64,000 bases of DNA from Agrobacterium genomosp. 13 str. CFBP 6927 (lineage in GTDB: Bacteria > Pseudomonadota > Alphaproteobacteria > Rhizobiales > Rhizobiaceae). The position numbers and the translations under genes are program-made. Below the pieces are notes generated by a model. The model worked only from the letters and a program-made list of their open reading frames with translations. It was not told the origin of the DNA and ran no database searches. Of the stretch, positions 43,991 through 50,548 are shown one piece after another. Each line of letters opens with the position of its first letter. The stretch's first letter is position 1. Location: NCBI GenBank assembly GCA_900012615.1, contig LT009756.1:388035-452034 (forward strand), given 5' to 3'.

Positions 43991-44742
43991 CGCAAACCCT
44001 CCAAAATTTCTTGAACGTCATCCCCTCTATCGATCTCGTCAGTGATCTCCCGGGATATTCTTTTGGTAAGAGTGCCGCGGTCTAAGAGGGGGCCAATTAC
44101 CTCGGCAGCTTCGATCTTAAATACAGCGTCTCGGATCAGAAACTCGATGATGTCGGCCCGCGCCGCCTTAGCGGCGGCGGGCGGAATGAATACATCGTCT
44201 GACAATCGATCGAGGTCAGCTACAGTAAATACGGAAGGGGCGGCGGGCGCATGGGCGCCGCCGCCTACGTCAAAACCTACGTTCCTCACTACGTTAGGGA
44301 CAAGTCCACTTGACTTCCCGAAGTCAACCACACTTGATTTCCTAAGTGCGCTAGACTTGTTTTCCTGATCATCTGTCACATGCGATGTCACACCATTAGG
44401 AAGTGAACTAGAATTTACTTCCTGCGGCATCTGCCCGACATAAATAGCTGACGTGTTGCGGCGGCGCTTTACATGAAGGAACCCCATATTTGCGAGTTCC
44501 TTTGTCAGCGTCGAAACCTGCGTAACCGTCACGCCGAGTTTCGCCGCGAGATTTTCCCGGCTCGGATGGCAGTCGAAATTCTGCCAATCGAACATGTCCG
44601 AGAGAATGAAGCCGAGGCAGAAAAGACGCGGATTTTTTTGTGAAGCTGGATGAACGAGCAAGCGTTCACGGAAGCGCTTTTGCCAGTCAAAAAATGTGGA
44701 CACGATAGCGGTATCGCGGCGCTTTTTTGCAGTCTCTGTCAT
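43987..44742 (-). CDS. Replication-initiator-like winged-helix protein
   Basis: 251 residues. The N-terminal part reads as a DNA-binding domain of the kind found in plasmid/phage replication initiators: DMFDWQNFDCHPSRENLAAKLG, then VTVTQVSTLTKELANMGFLHVKRR (quoted in part). A low-complexity spacer and a helical C-terminus follow (FIPPAAAKAARADIIEFLIR). The ATG at 44742 overlaps the upstream stop by 4 bp. It may start autonomous replication of the excised element; not proven. Confidence 0.6.
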   Translation of the reverse strand: MTETAKKRRDTAIVSTFFDWQKRFRERLLVHPASQKNPRLFCLGFILSDMFDWQNFDCHPSRENLAAKLGVTVTQVSTLTKELANMGFLHVKRRRNTSAIYVGQMPQEVNSSSLPNGVTSHVTDDQENKSSALRKSSVVDFGKSSGLVPNVVRNVGFDVGGGAHAPAAPSVFTVADLDRLSDDVFIPPAAAKAARADIIEFLIRDAVFKIEAAEVIGPLLDRGTLTKRISREITDEIDRGDDVQEILEGLR

Positions 44743-45020
44743 TCCGCGACCCTCTTGCAAACCGAGCACCGCAGCCGCTTGCCGGCGGCCGACGCCGGCA
44801 ACGCAACATTGGCGGAATGGCCGCAGCCCGTGCATGTGACGGTGCGTGTAATGTTCGCGACCGCCTTCTCGGCCTGGCTGCGGAGGTCGGCCTTAGAAGG
44901 CCGGCGTTTTACTGGCCTCTGTTTCGTCGGGAAGATCGGGCCGAGATCGTCGGCCGTCTCGGCGCCATGGCGGCGCAGGCGATCGGCCTGCGCGCGCTTC
45001 CTATGATCAATTTTGCTCAC
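44739..45020 (-). CDS. Small zinc-ribbon protein (element)
   Basis: 93 residues with a C-terminal CTGCGHSANVALPASAAGKR followed by LRCSVC, i.e. two CxxC knuckles. The N-terminus is basic. I set the start at the GTG 45020, which overlaps the end of the upstream HTH gene and follows GAGGGC; its TGA overlaps the next ATG. Confidence 0.6.
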   Translation of the reverse strand: MSKIDHRKRAQADRLRRHGAETADDLGPIFPTKQRPVKRRPSKADLRSQAEKAVANITRTVTCTGCGHSANVALPASAAGKRLRCSVCKRVAE

Positions 45021-45204
45021 TGGCTTCGCCCTCGAAATGCTGGCGGAGCTTCTGACGCGAAGCAACCCAACGAGCGCCGATTTTACGGGCAGGGATTTTG
45101 CCGAGTTCAAGCATGTGATACGTCGCCCGCTCGGTCGTGCCGATCGCCTTCGCGATTTCTCCCGCACCCCAAATCACGTCAGACTGTTCGATTTGCTCAG
45201 CCAT
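45007..45204 (-). CDS. AlpA/excisionase-like HTH protein 1
   Basis: 65 residues. IWGAGEIAKAIGTTERATYHML and ARKIGARWVASRQKLRQHF form an excisionase/AlpA winged helix. GGGAGGG lies upstream of the ATG at 45204; the longer frame is rejected. It resembles the protein at 45615-45836. Confidence 0.75.
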   Translation of the reverse strand: MAEQIEQSDVIWGAGEIAKAIGTTERATYHMLELGKIPARKIGARWVASRQKLRQHFEGEASEQN

Positions 45205-45553
45205 GAGCAGCCCTCCCGATCCGCATATTGGTTCCACGCTCTCCCGGCCGCAGCGTGTTGACGGCGATGGCGAGAAGTTCGTCTCGGTCGGCAATATCCG
45301 CTGCATCGAGTGGGGAGCGGCTGAGCAACTCCGCTTCAATGGCCTCGATCTGATCGCCAAGGGCCTCGCTGAGAGCGTCCGCGAAATCTTCCAGATTATC
45401 GCGCTTCATGTGGTTCGCAAGATTGGAAGTGAGACCAGCCGTGGTGCGCATAGATACGAGCGCGGAAAGTGCGCTCGCCAAGTCGGGGAGCGTCATAGCG
45501 GCGAAAAACTCCTCGGGGGCAGCTTTCGCGGTGTCGATCTTTTTGGTAGACAT
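45197..45553 (-). CDS. Hypothetical helical protein (element)
   Basis: 118 residues, Ala/Asp/Glu-rich helix (TLPDLASALSALVSM, DALSEALGDQIEAIEAELL). No known domain. It ends 8 bp inside the next gene and starts 61 bp after the AlpA-like gene 2, in the same operon. Confidence 0.6.
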   Translation of the reverse strand: MSTKKIDTAKAAPEEFFAAMTLPDLASALSALVSMRTTAGLTSNLANHMKRDNLEDFADALSEALGDQIEAIEAELLSRSPLDAADIADRDELLAIAVNTLRPGERGTNMRIGRAAHG

Positions 45554-45614
45554 ATCGAATTCCTAGATGTTTGCGGTTTCGTGAACGGGCCGATGCGGTT
45601 GCAGCCGCATCGGC

Positions 45615-45836
45615 TTAATTCGTTGAGCGGTTCTGTGCTTTTTCCGGCTGTGTGAATACCGCTGTAAGCGCACCGCGCTCTGCTACCCATCGGCCCCCAA
45701 CCTTTTTCGCTGGAAGTTCACCATTATCCAGCATGCGAAGGACTGACCGCTGTGATCGGCCAATGAACTTAGCCATCTCCTCGCAACCCCAAATGAGATC
45801 GAGTTGCTCGGCTGTGTTTTTGTCATTTCTTGTCAT
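45615..45836 (-). CDS. AlpA/excisionase-like HTH protein 2
   Basis: 73 residues with LDLIWGCEEMAKFIGRSQRSVL and PAKKVGGRWVAERGAL, clearly related to the gene at 45007-45204. Its ATG at 45836 has AGAGGG with 9-base spacing; a longer ATG at 45857 is possible. It is the first gene of the leftward operon and is divergent from the Arc-type repressor across the operator repeats. Confidence 0.75.
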   Translation of the reverse strand: MTRNDKNTAEQLDLIWGCEEMAKFIGRSQRSVLRMLDNGELPAKKVGGRWVAERGALTAVFTQPEKAQNRSTN

Positions 45837-45856
45837 AAATCGTAACCCTCTGTTCA

Positions 45857-45923
45857 TATCCAGCAGATAGATGTATCCAGCAGATAGGATTTACAGTCAA
45901 GCGGTAAATGTATCTGCTGGATA
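45857..45923. promoter_or_regulatory. Three copies of a 13-bp operator in the divergent promoter region
   Basis: TATCCAGCAGATA occurs at 45857-45869 and 45874-45886, and its exact reverse complement TATCTGCTGGATA at 45911-45923. They lie between the leftward AlpA-like gene and the rightward Arc-type regulator/integrase, and so probably control both promoters. Confidence 0.75.
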
Positions 45924-45949
45924 GTCACATGCGCGGGAGATTGGCGATG

Positions 45950-46330
45950 GGTGTGAACCGAACGAACACAGATCAATTTCAGCTACGGCTACCGCCGGGC
46001 CTGAGGGATCGCATCAAGGCGCATGCAGATCGTCATGGGCGATCCACAAACGCGGAGATTGTAAGGATTTTAGAGCGAGAGTTTCCCGAGCCGGAAATCA
46101 TTGAAAACCAACTCACTGACCTATTGGACGTACTGGAAATATTCAGGAAGGGGGATGGAAACGCAGCGATTGCGGAGTTTTTGACAAAGGCACATGACGT
46201 ACTTGACGCCGTTGCTCACGGCAGCGTCGAGGGTATTTCCGAGGAGCAAAAGCGCGCGATATCCCAAGCGTACAATTTGTGGAAATCGGACGCTGAGAAA
46301 CAGCAAATCTGGTTTGAGCGCGATCAATGA
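45950..46330 (+). CDS. Arc-family ribbon-helix-helix regulator
   Basis: 126 residues. The N-terminal TDQFQLRLPPGLRDRIKAHAD and GRSTNAEIVRILEREFP are an Arc/MetJ ribbon-helix-helix; a helical C-terminal domain follows. It is the likely repressor binding the 13-bp repeats. I chose the ATG at 45950 after GGGAGATTGGC; in-frame starts at 45908 and 45929 lie near operator copy 3. Its stop overlaps the integrase start. Confidence 0.78.
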   Translation, partial: GVNRTNTDQFQLRLPPGLRDRIKAHADRHGRSTNAEIVRILEREFPEPEIIENQLTDLLDVLEIFRKGDGNAAIAEFLTKAHDVLDAVAHGSVEGISEEQKRAISQAYNLWKSDAEKQQIWFERDQ

Positions 46331-47574
46331 GTGTCCGGAAACGTGAATGGACAACTCCAAAAGGGGTGAAAAAGTCCGCTTGGGCCGTCGATTACGTTGA
46401 TGCCACGGGGAAACGACGCCATAAGACATTCAAGCTCAAGAAGGATGCGGATCAGTTCGCGGCCACCGCATCCGTAGAGGTTCGGCAGGGAACACACGTT
46501 GCGGACAGCGCAAGCGCGACGATAAGCCAGGCGGGCAAATTCTGGATAGCGAGCGCGACGGCCAACGGCCTTGAGCGCTCGACCATCGACCAATATCGCC
46601 AGCACGTCGAATTGCACATATCGCCACTGATCGGGGAGACCCTGCTTTCTAAATTCACGCTGCCGGCGGCCCGTGCATTCGAGGATAAGCTCCGGGAAAG
46701 CGGTCGCTCGCCCGCGATGGTCAAAAAAGTAATGGTGAGCCTCGGCTCGCTGTTGGCCGACGCTCAAGAGCGCGGCCTTGTGGGCCGCAACGTGGTCAGG
46801 GAAAAGAGCCGTGCGCGCCAGAAGGGCAAGGATCGGCGCCACGAGCGGCGACAGAAAGGCAAACTCAAGGTCGGCGTCGATATCCCGACGAAGGCGGAAA
46901 TAAAAGCCATCGTTCAAGCTGTCGAGGGGAGATGGCGGCCGCTGTTGCTAACTGCGATCTTCTGCGGATTGCGCGCCTCGGAGCTTCGCGGCCTTCGCTG
47001 GCAGGATGTAGATTTCCAGAAAAAGTTGATCCACGTTCGCCAGCGCGCAGATCGGTTCAATGATATCGGCCGGCCAAAATCTGAGGCGGGTGAAAGATCA
47101 GTGCCAGCTGGCCCAACCGTTATTGATGCTCTCAAAGAATGGCGGCTCGCCTACAGCCGTCCGGTGACTGGTAAGCGCGATGACGGAACGGAAATTCGCG
47201 AAGAAGCCCGGCCGACCCATCTCGTTTTCCCGAATGGTGTTGGCAAGGTCGAAAGCCTGGCGAACATTATCAATCGTGGCCTCATTCCGACGCAAGTTCG
47301 GGCAGGGGTGACGATCGCGACTGACGAGAAAGATGAGAACGGCAAACCTGTCATGGATGCCAAGTACGGCGGCATGCATGCGCTGCGCCACTTCTATGCC
47401 TCATGGTGCATCAACGCACGGGGGGATGGAGGTATGGAGCTTCCGCCGAAGGTAGTGCAGGAGCGTCTCGGGCATAGCTCGATCATTATGACGATGGACG
47501 TTTACGGACACCTGTTCCCTCGTCACGACGACGGTAACGAGCTGGCCGAGGCGGAGCGGGCGCTTTTATCTTGA
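46327..47574 (+). CDS. int: Tyrosine-type site-specific integrase
   Basis: 415 residues. The N-terminal arm-binding domain (RHKTFKLKKDADQF) and SAM-like core-binding domain (about 65-155) are followed by the catalytic domain: Arg in FCGLRASELRGL, HALRHFYASW with the H-x-x-R motif near 350, and LGHSSIIMTMDVYGHLF with the nucleophile Tyr near 395. It lies 56 bp from the right attachment repeat and reads towards it, the usual position. The start overlaps the Arc gene (ATGA). Confidence 0.95.
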   Translation: MSVRKREWTTPKGVKKSAWAVDYVDATGKRRHKTFKLKKDADQFAATASVEVRQGTHVADSASATISQAGKFWIASATANGLERSTIDQYRQHVELHISPLIGETLLSKFTLPAARAFEDKLRESGRSPAMVKKVMVSLGSLLADAQERGLVGRNVVREKSRARQKGKDRRHERRQKGKLKVGVDIPTKAEIKAIVQAVEGRWRPLLLTAIFCGLRASELRGLRWQDVDFQKKLIHVRQRADRFNDIGRPKSEAGERSVPAGPTVIDALKEWRLAYSRPVTGKRDDGTEIREEARPTHLVFPNGVGKVESLANIINRGLIPTQVRAGVTIATDEKDENGKPVMDAKYGGMHALRHFYASWCINARGDGGMELPPKVVQERLGHSSIIMTMDVYGHLFPRHDDGNELAEAERALLS

Positions 47575-47593
47575 CGCAACATGGATGCAACAT
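47574..47593 (+). repeat. Paired (A/A)(T/C)GCAACAT motifs, right arm
   Basis: ACGCAACAT at 47574-47582 and ATGCAACAT at 47585-47593, same orientation and nearly the same spacing as the left pair (33359-33379). Candidate arm-type integrase sites. Confidence 0.5.
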
Positions 47594-47630
47594 TATTACG
47601 AAAAAGCCCGGAAAGTAGGGCTCATGGTAA

Positions 47631-47678
47631 GATTGAAAATCCGCGTGTCGGTGGTTCAAATCCGCCTCCGGGCACCAT
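47631..47678 (+). repeat. Right attachment repeat
   Basis: 48 bp identical to 33185-33232. It carries the tRNA-Phe anticodon-to-3' end without a 5' half, so it is not a second tRNA. Confidence 0.95.
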
Positions 47679-47836
47679 TTATCTCAATAGTATTGTTGAC
47701 GAATTGCGTGCTTGGCGACTTGTCCATTTGCAGGCAAATTTCGATGAGTAGCTACAGCCATCATATGCTTTTGACAGGCCCGGTATAACCATAGGCCAAC
47801 CCTGTCTGTTGCAGGCAGTTGGAGAGCAGCCCACAA

Positions 47837-48427
47837 ATGGATCGTGTCACAAGCCCACCTCTTCTACCGCCTGGCATTGTCTATTTTGACGGCTTTCTCT
47901 CTCCAGAGGAGGAGGCCGGCATCGCCCACAGACTGGATGCGGGTGTGTGGAGCACGGAGTTGAAACGCCGCGTGCAGCATTTCGGTTATCGGTACGACTA
48001 TAAGGCGCGTGCTGTTACCGCGGATGCGTATATCGGGCCGTTGCCGCCATGGCTTGGCGTGTTCGCGGAGCGGTTGGTTACCGCAGGATATTGTCGGGAT
48101 TTGCCCGATCAGGTTATCGCGAACGAATATATTCCGGGGCAGGGCATCAGTGCGCACGTCGATTGTGTGCCCTGTTTTGACGATACGATCGCGTCGATAA
48201 GCCTTTTATCCACATGCGAGATGGTTTTCCGCGAATTGCGTGGACCAGCCATATGCGGCGTCTTGCTTCAACCTCGCTCCGGCGTCTTGCTGAGAGACGC
48301 TGGCCGCTACGGCTGGACCCATGAAATTCCGGCTCGCAAATCGGATATCGTGAACGGAGTTAGGAAAGCCCGAGACAGGCGAATTTCCCTCACTTTTCGC
48401 AAGGTTATCGCTTCGAAACAGTCTTGA
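47837..48427 (+). CDS. AlkB-like Fe(II)/2-oxoglutarate dioxygenase
   Basis: 196 residues. GIVYFDGFLSPEEEAGI opens a 2OG-Fe(II) fold. The metal site HVD in GQGISAHVDCVP, a later His in YGWTHEIPARK and the oxoglutarate-binding Arg in RRISLTFRKV follow. NEYIPGQGI is typical of AlkB homologues (ALKBH-type), which demethylate alkylated bases. It lies outside the right repeat, next to the element. The ATG at 47837 is preceded by GGAGAGC at about 12 bases; a TTG at 47819 is an alternative. Confidence 0.8.
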   Translation: MDRVTSPPLLPPGIVYFDGFLSPEEEAGIAHRLDAGVWSTELKRRVQHFGYRYDYKARAVTADAYIGPLPPWLGVFAERLVTAGYCRDLPDQVIANEYIPGQGISAHVDCVPCFDDTIASISLLSTCEMVFRELRGPAICGVLLQPRSGVLLRDAGRYGWTHEIPARKSDIVNGVRKARDRRISLTFRKVIASKQS

Positions 48428-48688
48428 TCAGAGAGGAGAGGGTTTCTCTTTTATCCGCTCGAGTAAAAGGTGGAGAAGCGCTATCGGGTCCTGATCCATC
48501 GCCGCCGACAGTTTTGCAAACTCAACGACATCTATGCGTCTTTCAGCCCCTTCGGCCTTTGCGACATAGGACTGTGGCTTACCCAGCCGATCTGCGATTT
48601 GCTGCTGGGTTAACCCTGCTTTTCGCCGCGTGTCACTCAGTATTTCAACAAGAAGCCGGTACTCGGGTGTATGCGTAGACTTTGTCAT
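48428..48688 (-). CDS. XRE-family HTH regulator
   Basis: 86 residues. LSDTRRKAGLTQQQIADRLGK and QSYVAKAEGAERRIDVVEF form a Cro/CI helix-turn-helix. The C-terminus is short. It converges with the AlkB-like gene with no gap between stops. No strong ribosome site is visible, and the target is unknown. Confidence 0.78.
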   Translation of the reverse strand: MTKSTHTPEYRLLVEILSDTRRKAGLTQQQIADRLGKPQSYVAKAEGAERRIDVVEFAKLSAAMDQDPIALLHLLLERIKEKPSPL

Positions 48689-48741
48689 GTGCCGAAAAAT
48701 CTCAAAATCGCAGTGCCAAGGGTCGATCCTGAATTATCCTG

Positions 48742-49020
48742 CTATGGGATATTGTCGCGGCAATCAAGTTCTCTGCGCACACGCCGCCATTTGCCCTGCT
48801 CGAAGCTTCGCGAATAGCGCCATGCCCGGTCTTCTTCCATTGCGGCGAATTCCTCCGCGCGCTCGCCATGTCGTTCAATCAGGTCATCAGCAAGGCGTTT
48901 AATCTCCGAGCTTGGTAAGAGCATGGGTCGAATGCGGGTCTGCCATTCGAGCCAGAGGTAAGCGGCCAGGACGAAACTGCAGCCCGCAATGAGATAGAGA
49001 TAGTCGACGCTGAGCGGCAT
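48742..49020 (-). CDS. Small single-span membrane protein
   Basis: 92 residues with an N-terminal membrane span (YLYLIAGCSFVLAAYLWLEW) and a charged helical tail (DDLIERHGERAEEFAAMEEDR, quoted in part). Possible RBS TAGG. No known family. Confidence 0.65.
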   Translation of the reverse strand: MPLSVDYLYLIAGCSFVLAAYLWLEWQTRIRPMLLPSSEIKRLADDLIERHGERAEEFAAMEEDRAWRYSRSFEQGKWRRVRRELDCRDNIP

Positions 49021-49081
49021 GGCCTACCTATAATGACGTGATCGATAACGCCATAATGTACATAGACCCGTGGTTTCTGTC

Positions 49082-49098
49082 AGGAACAATCTGTTCCT
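49082..49098. promoter_or_regulatory. 17-bp palindrome abutting an XRE gene start
   Basis: AGGAACA-ATC-TGTTCCT at 49082-49098 directly precedes the ATG at 49099 and includes the likely ribosome site (AGGAA). A bound regulator would block translation initiation as well as transcription; the XRE protein it precedes is the obvious candidate. Confidence 0.6.
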
Positions 49099-49431
49099 AT
49101 GGAATCATTTGCAGCAAATCTGAAAAAGCGCGCGAAGGAGCTTGGTCTCTCCAATGCCGAAGTTGCCCGCCGAGCGGGGCTTACGGAGCGTCGTTACGGC
49201 AACTACATCATGGGCCGAAGGGAGCCCGATCTGGCGACACTCGTTCGGATAGCCACCGTTCTGGATAGCACTCCGAACGCATTGCTTGATTTTGAGAAGA
49301 AAACAGCCGCGCTGACTGGCCATGATCTGCTGAAAGCAAAGATCGCTGCGGCAGCAAATGCACTGCCGGAAAGCGATCTGGAAGTCATGGCCATCGCAAT
49401 TGAGGCGGTGGCGAACAGCCGGGCAAAGTAG
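49099..49431 (+). CDS. XRE-family HTH regulator
   Basis: 110 residues. LKKRAKELGLSNAEVARRAGLTERRYGNYIMGRREPDLATL (quoted in part) is a complete Cro/CI HTH; the rest is a helical dimer domain. The gene is preceded by a perfect palindrome, suggesting autoregulation, and converges with the antiporter operon with a 9-bp gap. Confidence 0.85.
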   Translation: MESFAANLKKRAKELGLSNAEVARRAGLTERRYGNYIMGRREPDLATLVRIATVLDSTPNALLDFEKKTAALTGHDLLKAKIAAAANALPESDLEVMAIAIEAVANSRAK

Positions 49432-49440
49432 CCCGGCGCT

Positions 49441-49785
49441 CTAAAGATGCTCCCGATTATCCGTATTCTGCTCCGCCCGGTCCCGATAAAGTGCTGCCCG
49501 GCCGAGCAGCATCAGGGAAACCGGGGTCGTCACCGTCATGAAAATGCCGATGAAGATTTCGTGGAAGGCGAAGCGGTCGCCGGAGACGGAGAAATAGATG
49601 ATCGAGGCCATGACGATGCCGCCGGTGCCCCAGCTGGTGCCGAGTGTGGGCGCATGCAGGCGCTCATAGAAGCTGTTGAGCCTGGCAAAGCCGATGGTGC
49701 CGATCAGCGTCAGCGAGGCGCCGAGCAGCACGAAGAAGGCCACGGCAATGGCGGCCCAGAGGGGAAATTCGTGCGCCTCGCTCAT
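49441..49785 (-). CDS. phaG: Cation/proton antiporter subunit G
   Basis: 114 residues with three membrane spans; GASLTLIGTIGFARLNSFYERLHAPTLGTSWG (quoted in part) carries the MnhG signature. Last gene of the operon; its start overlaps the phaF stop by 4 bp. Confidence 0.9.
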   Translation of the reverse strand: MSEAHEFPLWAAIAVAFFVLLGASLTLIGTIGFARLNSFYERLHAPTLGTSWGTGGIVMASIIYFSVSGDRFAFHEIFIGIFMTVTTPVSLMLLGRAALYRDRAEQNTDNREHL

Positions 49786-50063
49786 TCGATCACCTCGCCG
49801 CGCATCAGGAATTTGGAAAGGGCGACGGTGGAGACGAAGCCGAGGATGGCGATCAGCAGCGATGCCTCGAAATAAATGTCGTTGCCGGTGCGCAGGCCGA
49901 AGGTCAGGAGAAGCAGCATGGCGTTGACATAGAGCGTATCCACGCCCAGCACGCGGTCCTGCGCGCGCGGGCCGATGGCGATGCGATAGACCGAGATCGC
50001 CATGGCAATGGCGAGCATGAACTGCGCCAGCGAAAAGGACCAGAAAAGGATAATCGAACTCAT
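49782..50063 (-). CDS. phaF: Cation/proton antiporter subunit F
   Basis: 93 residues with three membrane spans and YRIAIGPRAQDRVLGVDTLYVNAM, typical of MnhF. The start overlaps the phaE stop by 4 bp. Confidence 0.9.
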   Translation of the reverse strand: MSSIILFWSFSLAQFMLAIAMAISVYRIAIGPRAQDRVLGVDTLYVNAMLLLLTFGLRTGNDIYFEASLLIAILGFVSTVALSKFLMRGEVIE

Positions 50064-50548
50064 TCGAATATCTCCATCAGCAGTTTTTCATAACGGTTCT
50101 TGATGAGGCTTATCCAGGCCGCCTCATCCACATCGTCGAGAACGTGAAGCAGCAGCGTGCCCTGGCTGGAATTATATTCGAGCCATGCGCTTCCCGGCGT
50201 CGAGGTCAGGATCGTCGCCAGAACCGCAAGCGCCATCGGGTCGCGAATATCGAGCGGCACGGCCAGGAAGCCGGATTTGCGGTCCCTCTCGCGCTTGAAC
50301 AGGATGATCTTCACGACCGAGAGATTGGACCTGACGATATCGTAAAGCACGATCAGGATCAGCTGCACCAGCCTGTGCCAGTTGCGGATGCGCGGCTTGG
50401 CGGGCCTGAGCGACGCCATCGCCCAGGAGGCGACAAGCGCAACACCGGTGCCGAGCAGCAGATGCCCCGGCGAAAAGCTGTTGATCGTCATCCAGAAGAA
50501 GATCAGCGAGATCGTCAGCAGCGGGTAGGGCAGAACACGGCTTATCAT
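50060..50548 (-). CDS. phaE: Cation/proton antiporter subunit E
   Basis: 162 residues of the MnhE family: two N-terminal membrane spans, then IRNWHRLVQLILIVLYDIVRSNLSV (quoted in part) and TLLLHVLDDVDE. The ATG at 50548 overlaps the phaD stop; the open frame continuing to 50836 is phaD read out of frame. Confidence 0.9.
   Translation of the reverse strand: MISRVLPYPLLTISLIFFWMTINSFSPGHLLLGTGVALVASWAMASLRPAKPRIRNWHRLVQLILIVLYDIVRSNLSVVKIILFKRERDRKSGFLAVPLDIRDPMALAVLATILTSTPGSAWLEYNSSQGTLLLHVLDDVDEAAWISLIKNRYEKLLMEIFE

Larger units (their letters stand above)
33185..47678. mobile_element. Integrated phage-like element in tRNA-Phe, candidate phage satellite
   Basis: The element is bounded by identical 48-bp direct repeats (33185-33232 in tRNA-Phe, 47631-47678 at the far end), giving a 14,446-bp unit. 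It carries an Arc-type repressor and integrase reading right, and about 15 leftward genes. These are AlpA-like regulators, a zinc-ribbon protein, a replication-like winged-helix protein, small unknowns, tail chaperone-like genes, tape measure, S49 protease/scaffold, major capsid protein, gpD-like hub and small terminase. At the left end are PrtN-like and unknown genes reading right. No large terminase, portal, connector, tail tube/sheath, fibre or lysis gene is visible. The size and content fit a satellite dependent on a helper phage, or a rearranged prophage remnant. Confidence 0.85.

Noticed and set aside
47631-47678. Second tRNA-Phe gene
   Set aside because: Only the 3' half is present; acceptor and D-arm 5' sequences are missing, so it is attR.
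33185-47678. Tailocin (phage-tail bacteriocin) reading of the element
   Set aside because: A PrtN relative and tail genes suggested it, but a capsid protein, head protease and small terminase are present while sheath, tube and fibre genes are missing.
47585-47788. ORF crossing the right attachment repeat
   Set aside because: It contains the tRNA-derived repeat and has no ribosome site or homology; an accident of the junction.
49082-49098. LexA box at the palindrome
   Set aside because: Alphaproteobacterial LexA binds the direct repeat GTTC-N7-GTTC; this is an inverted GAAC-N5-GTTC, so another regulator is more likely.
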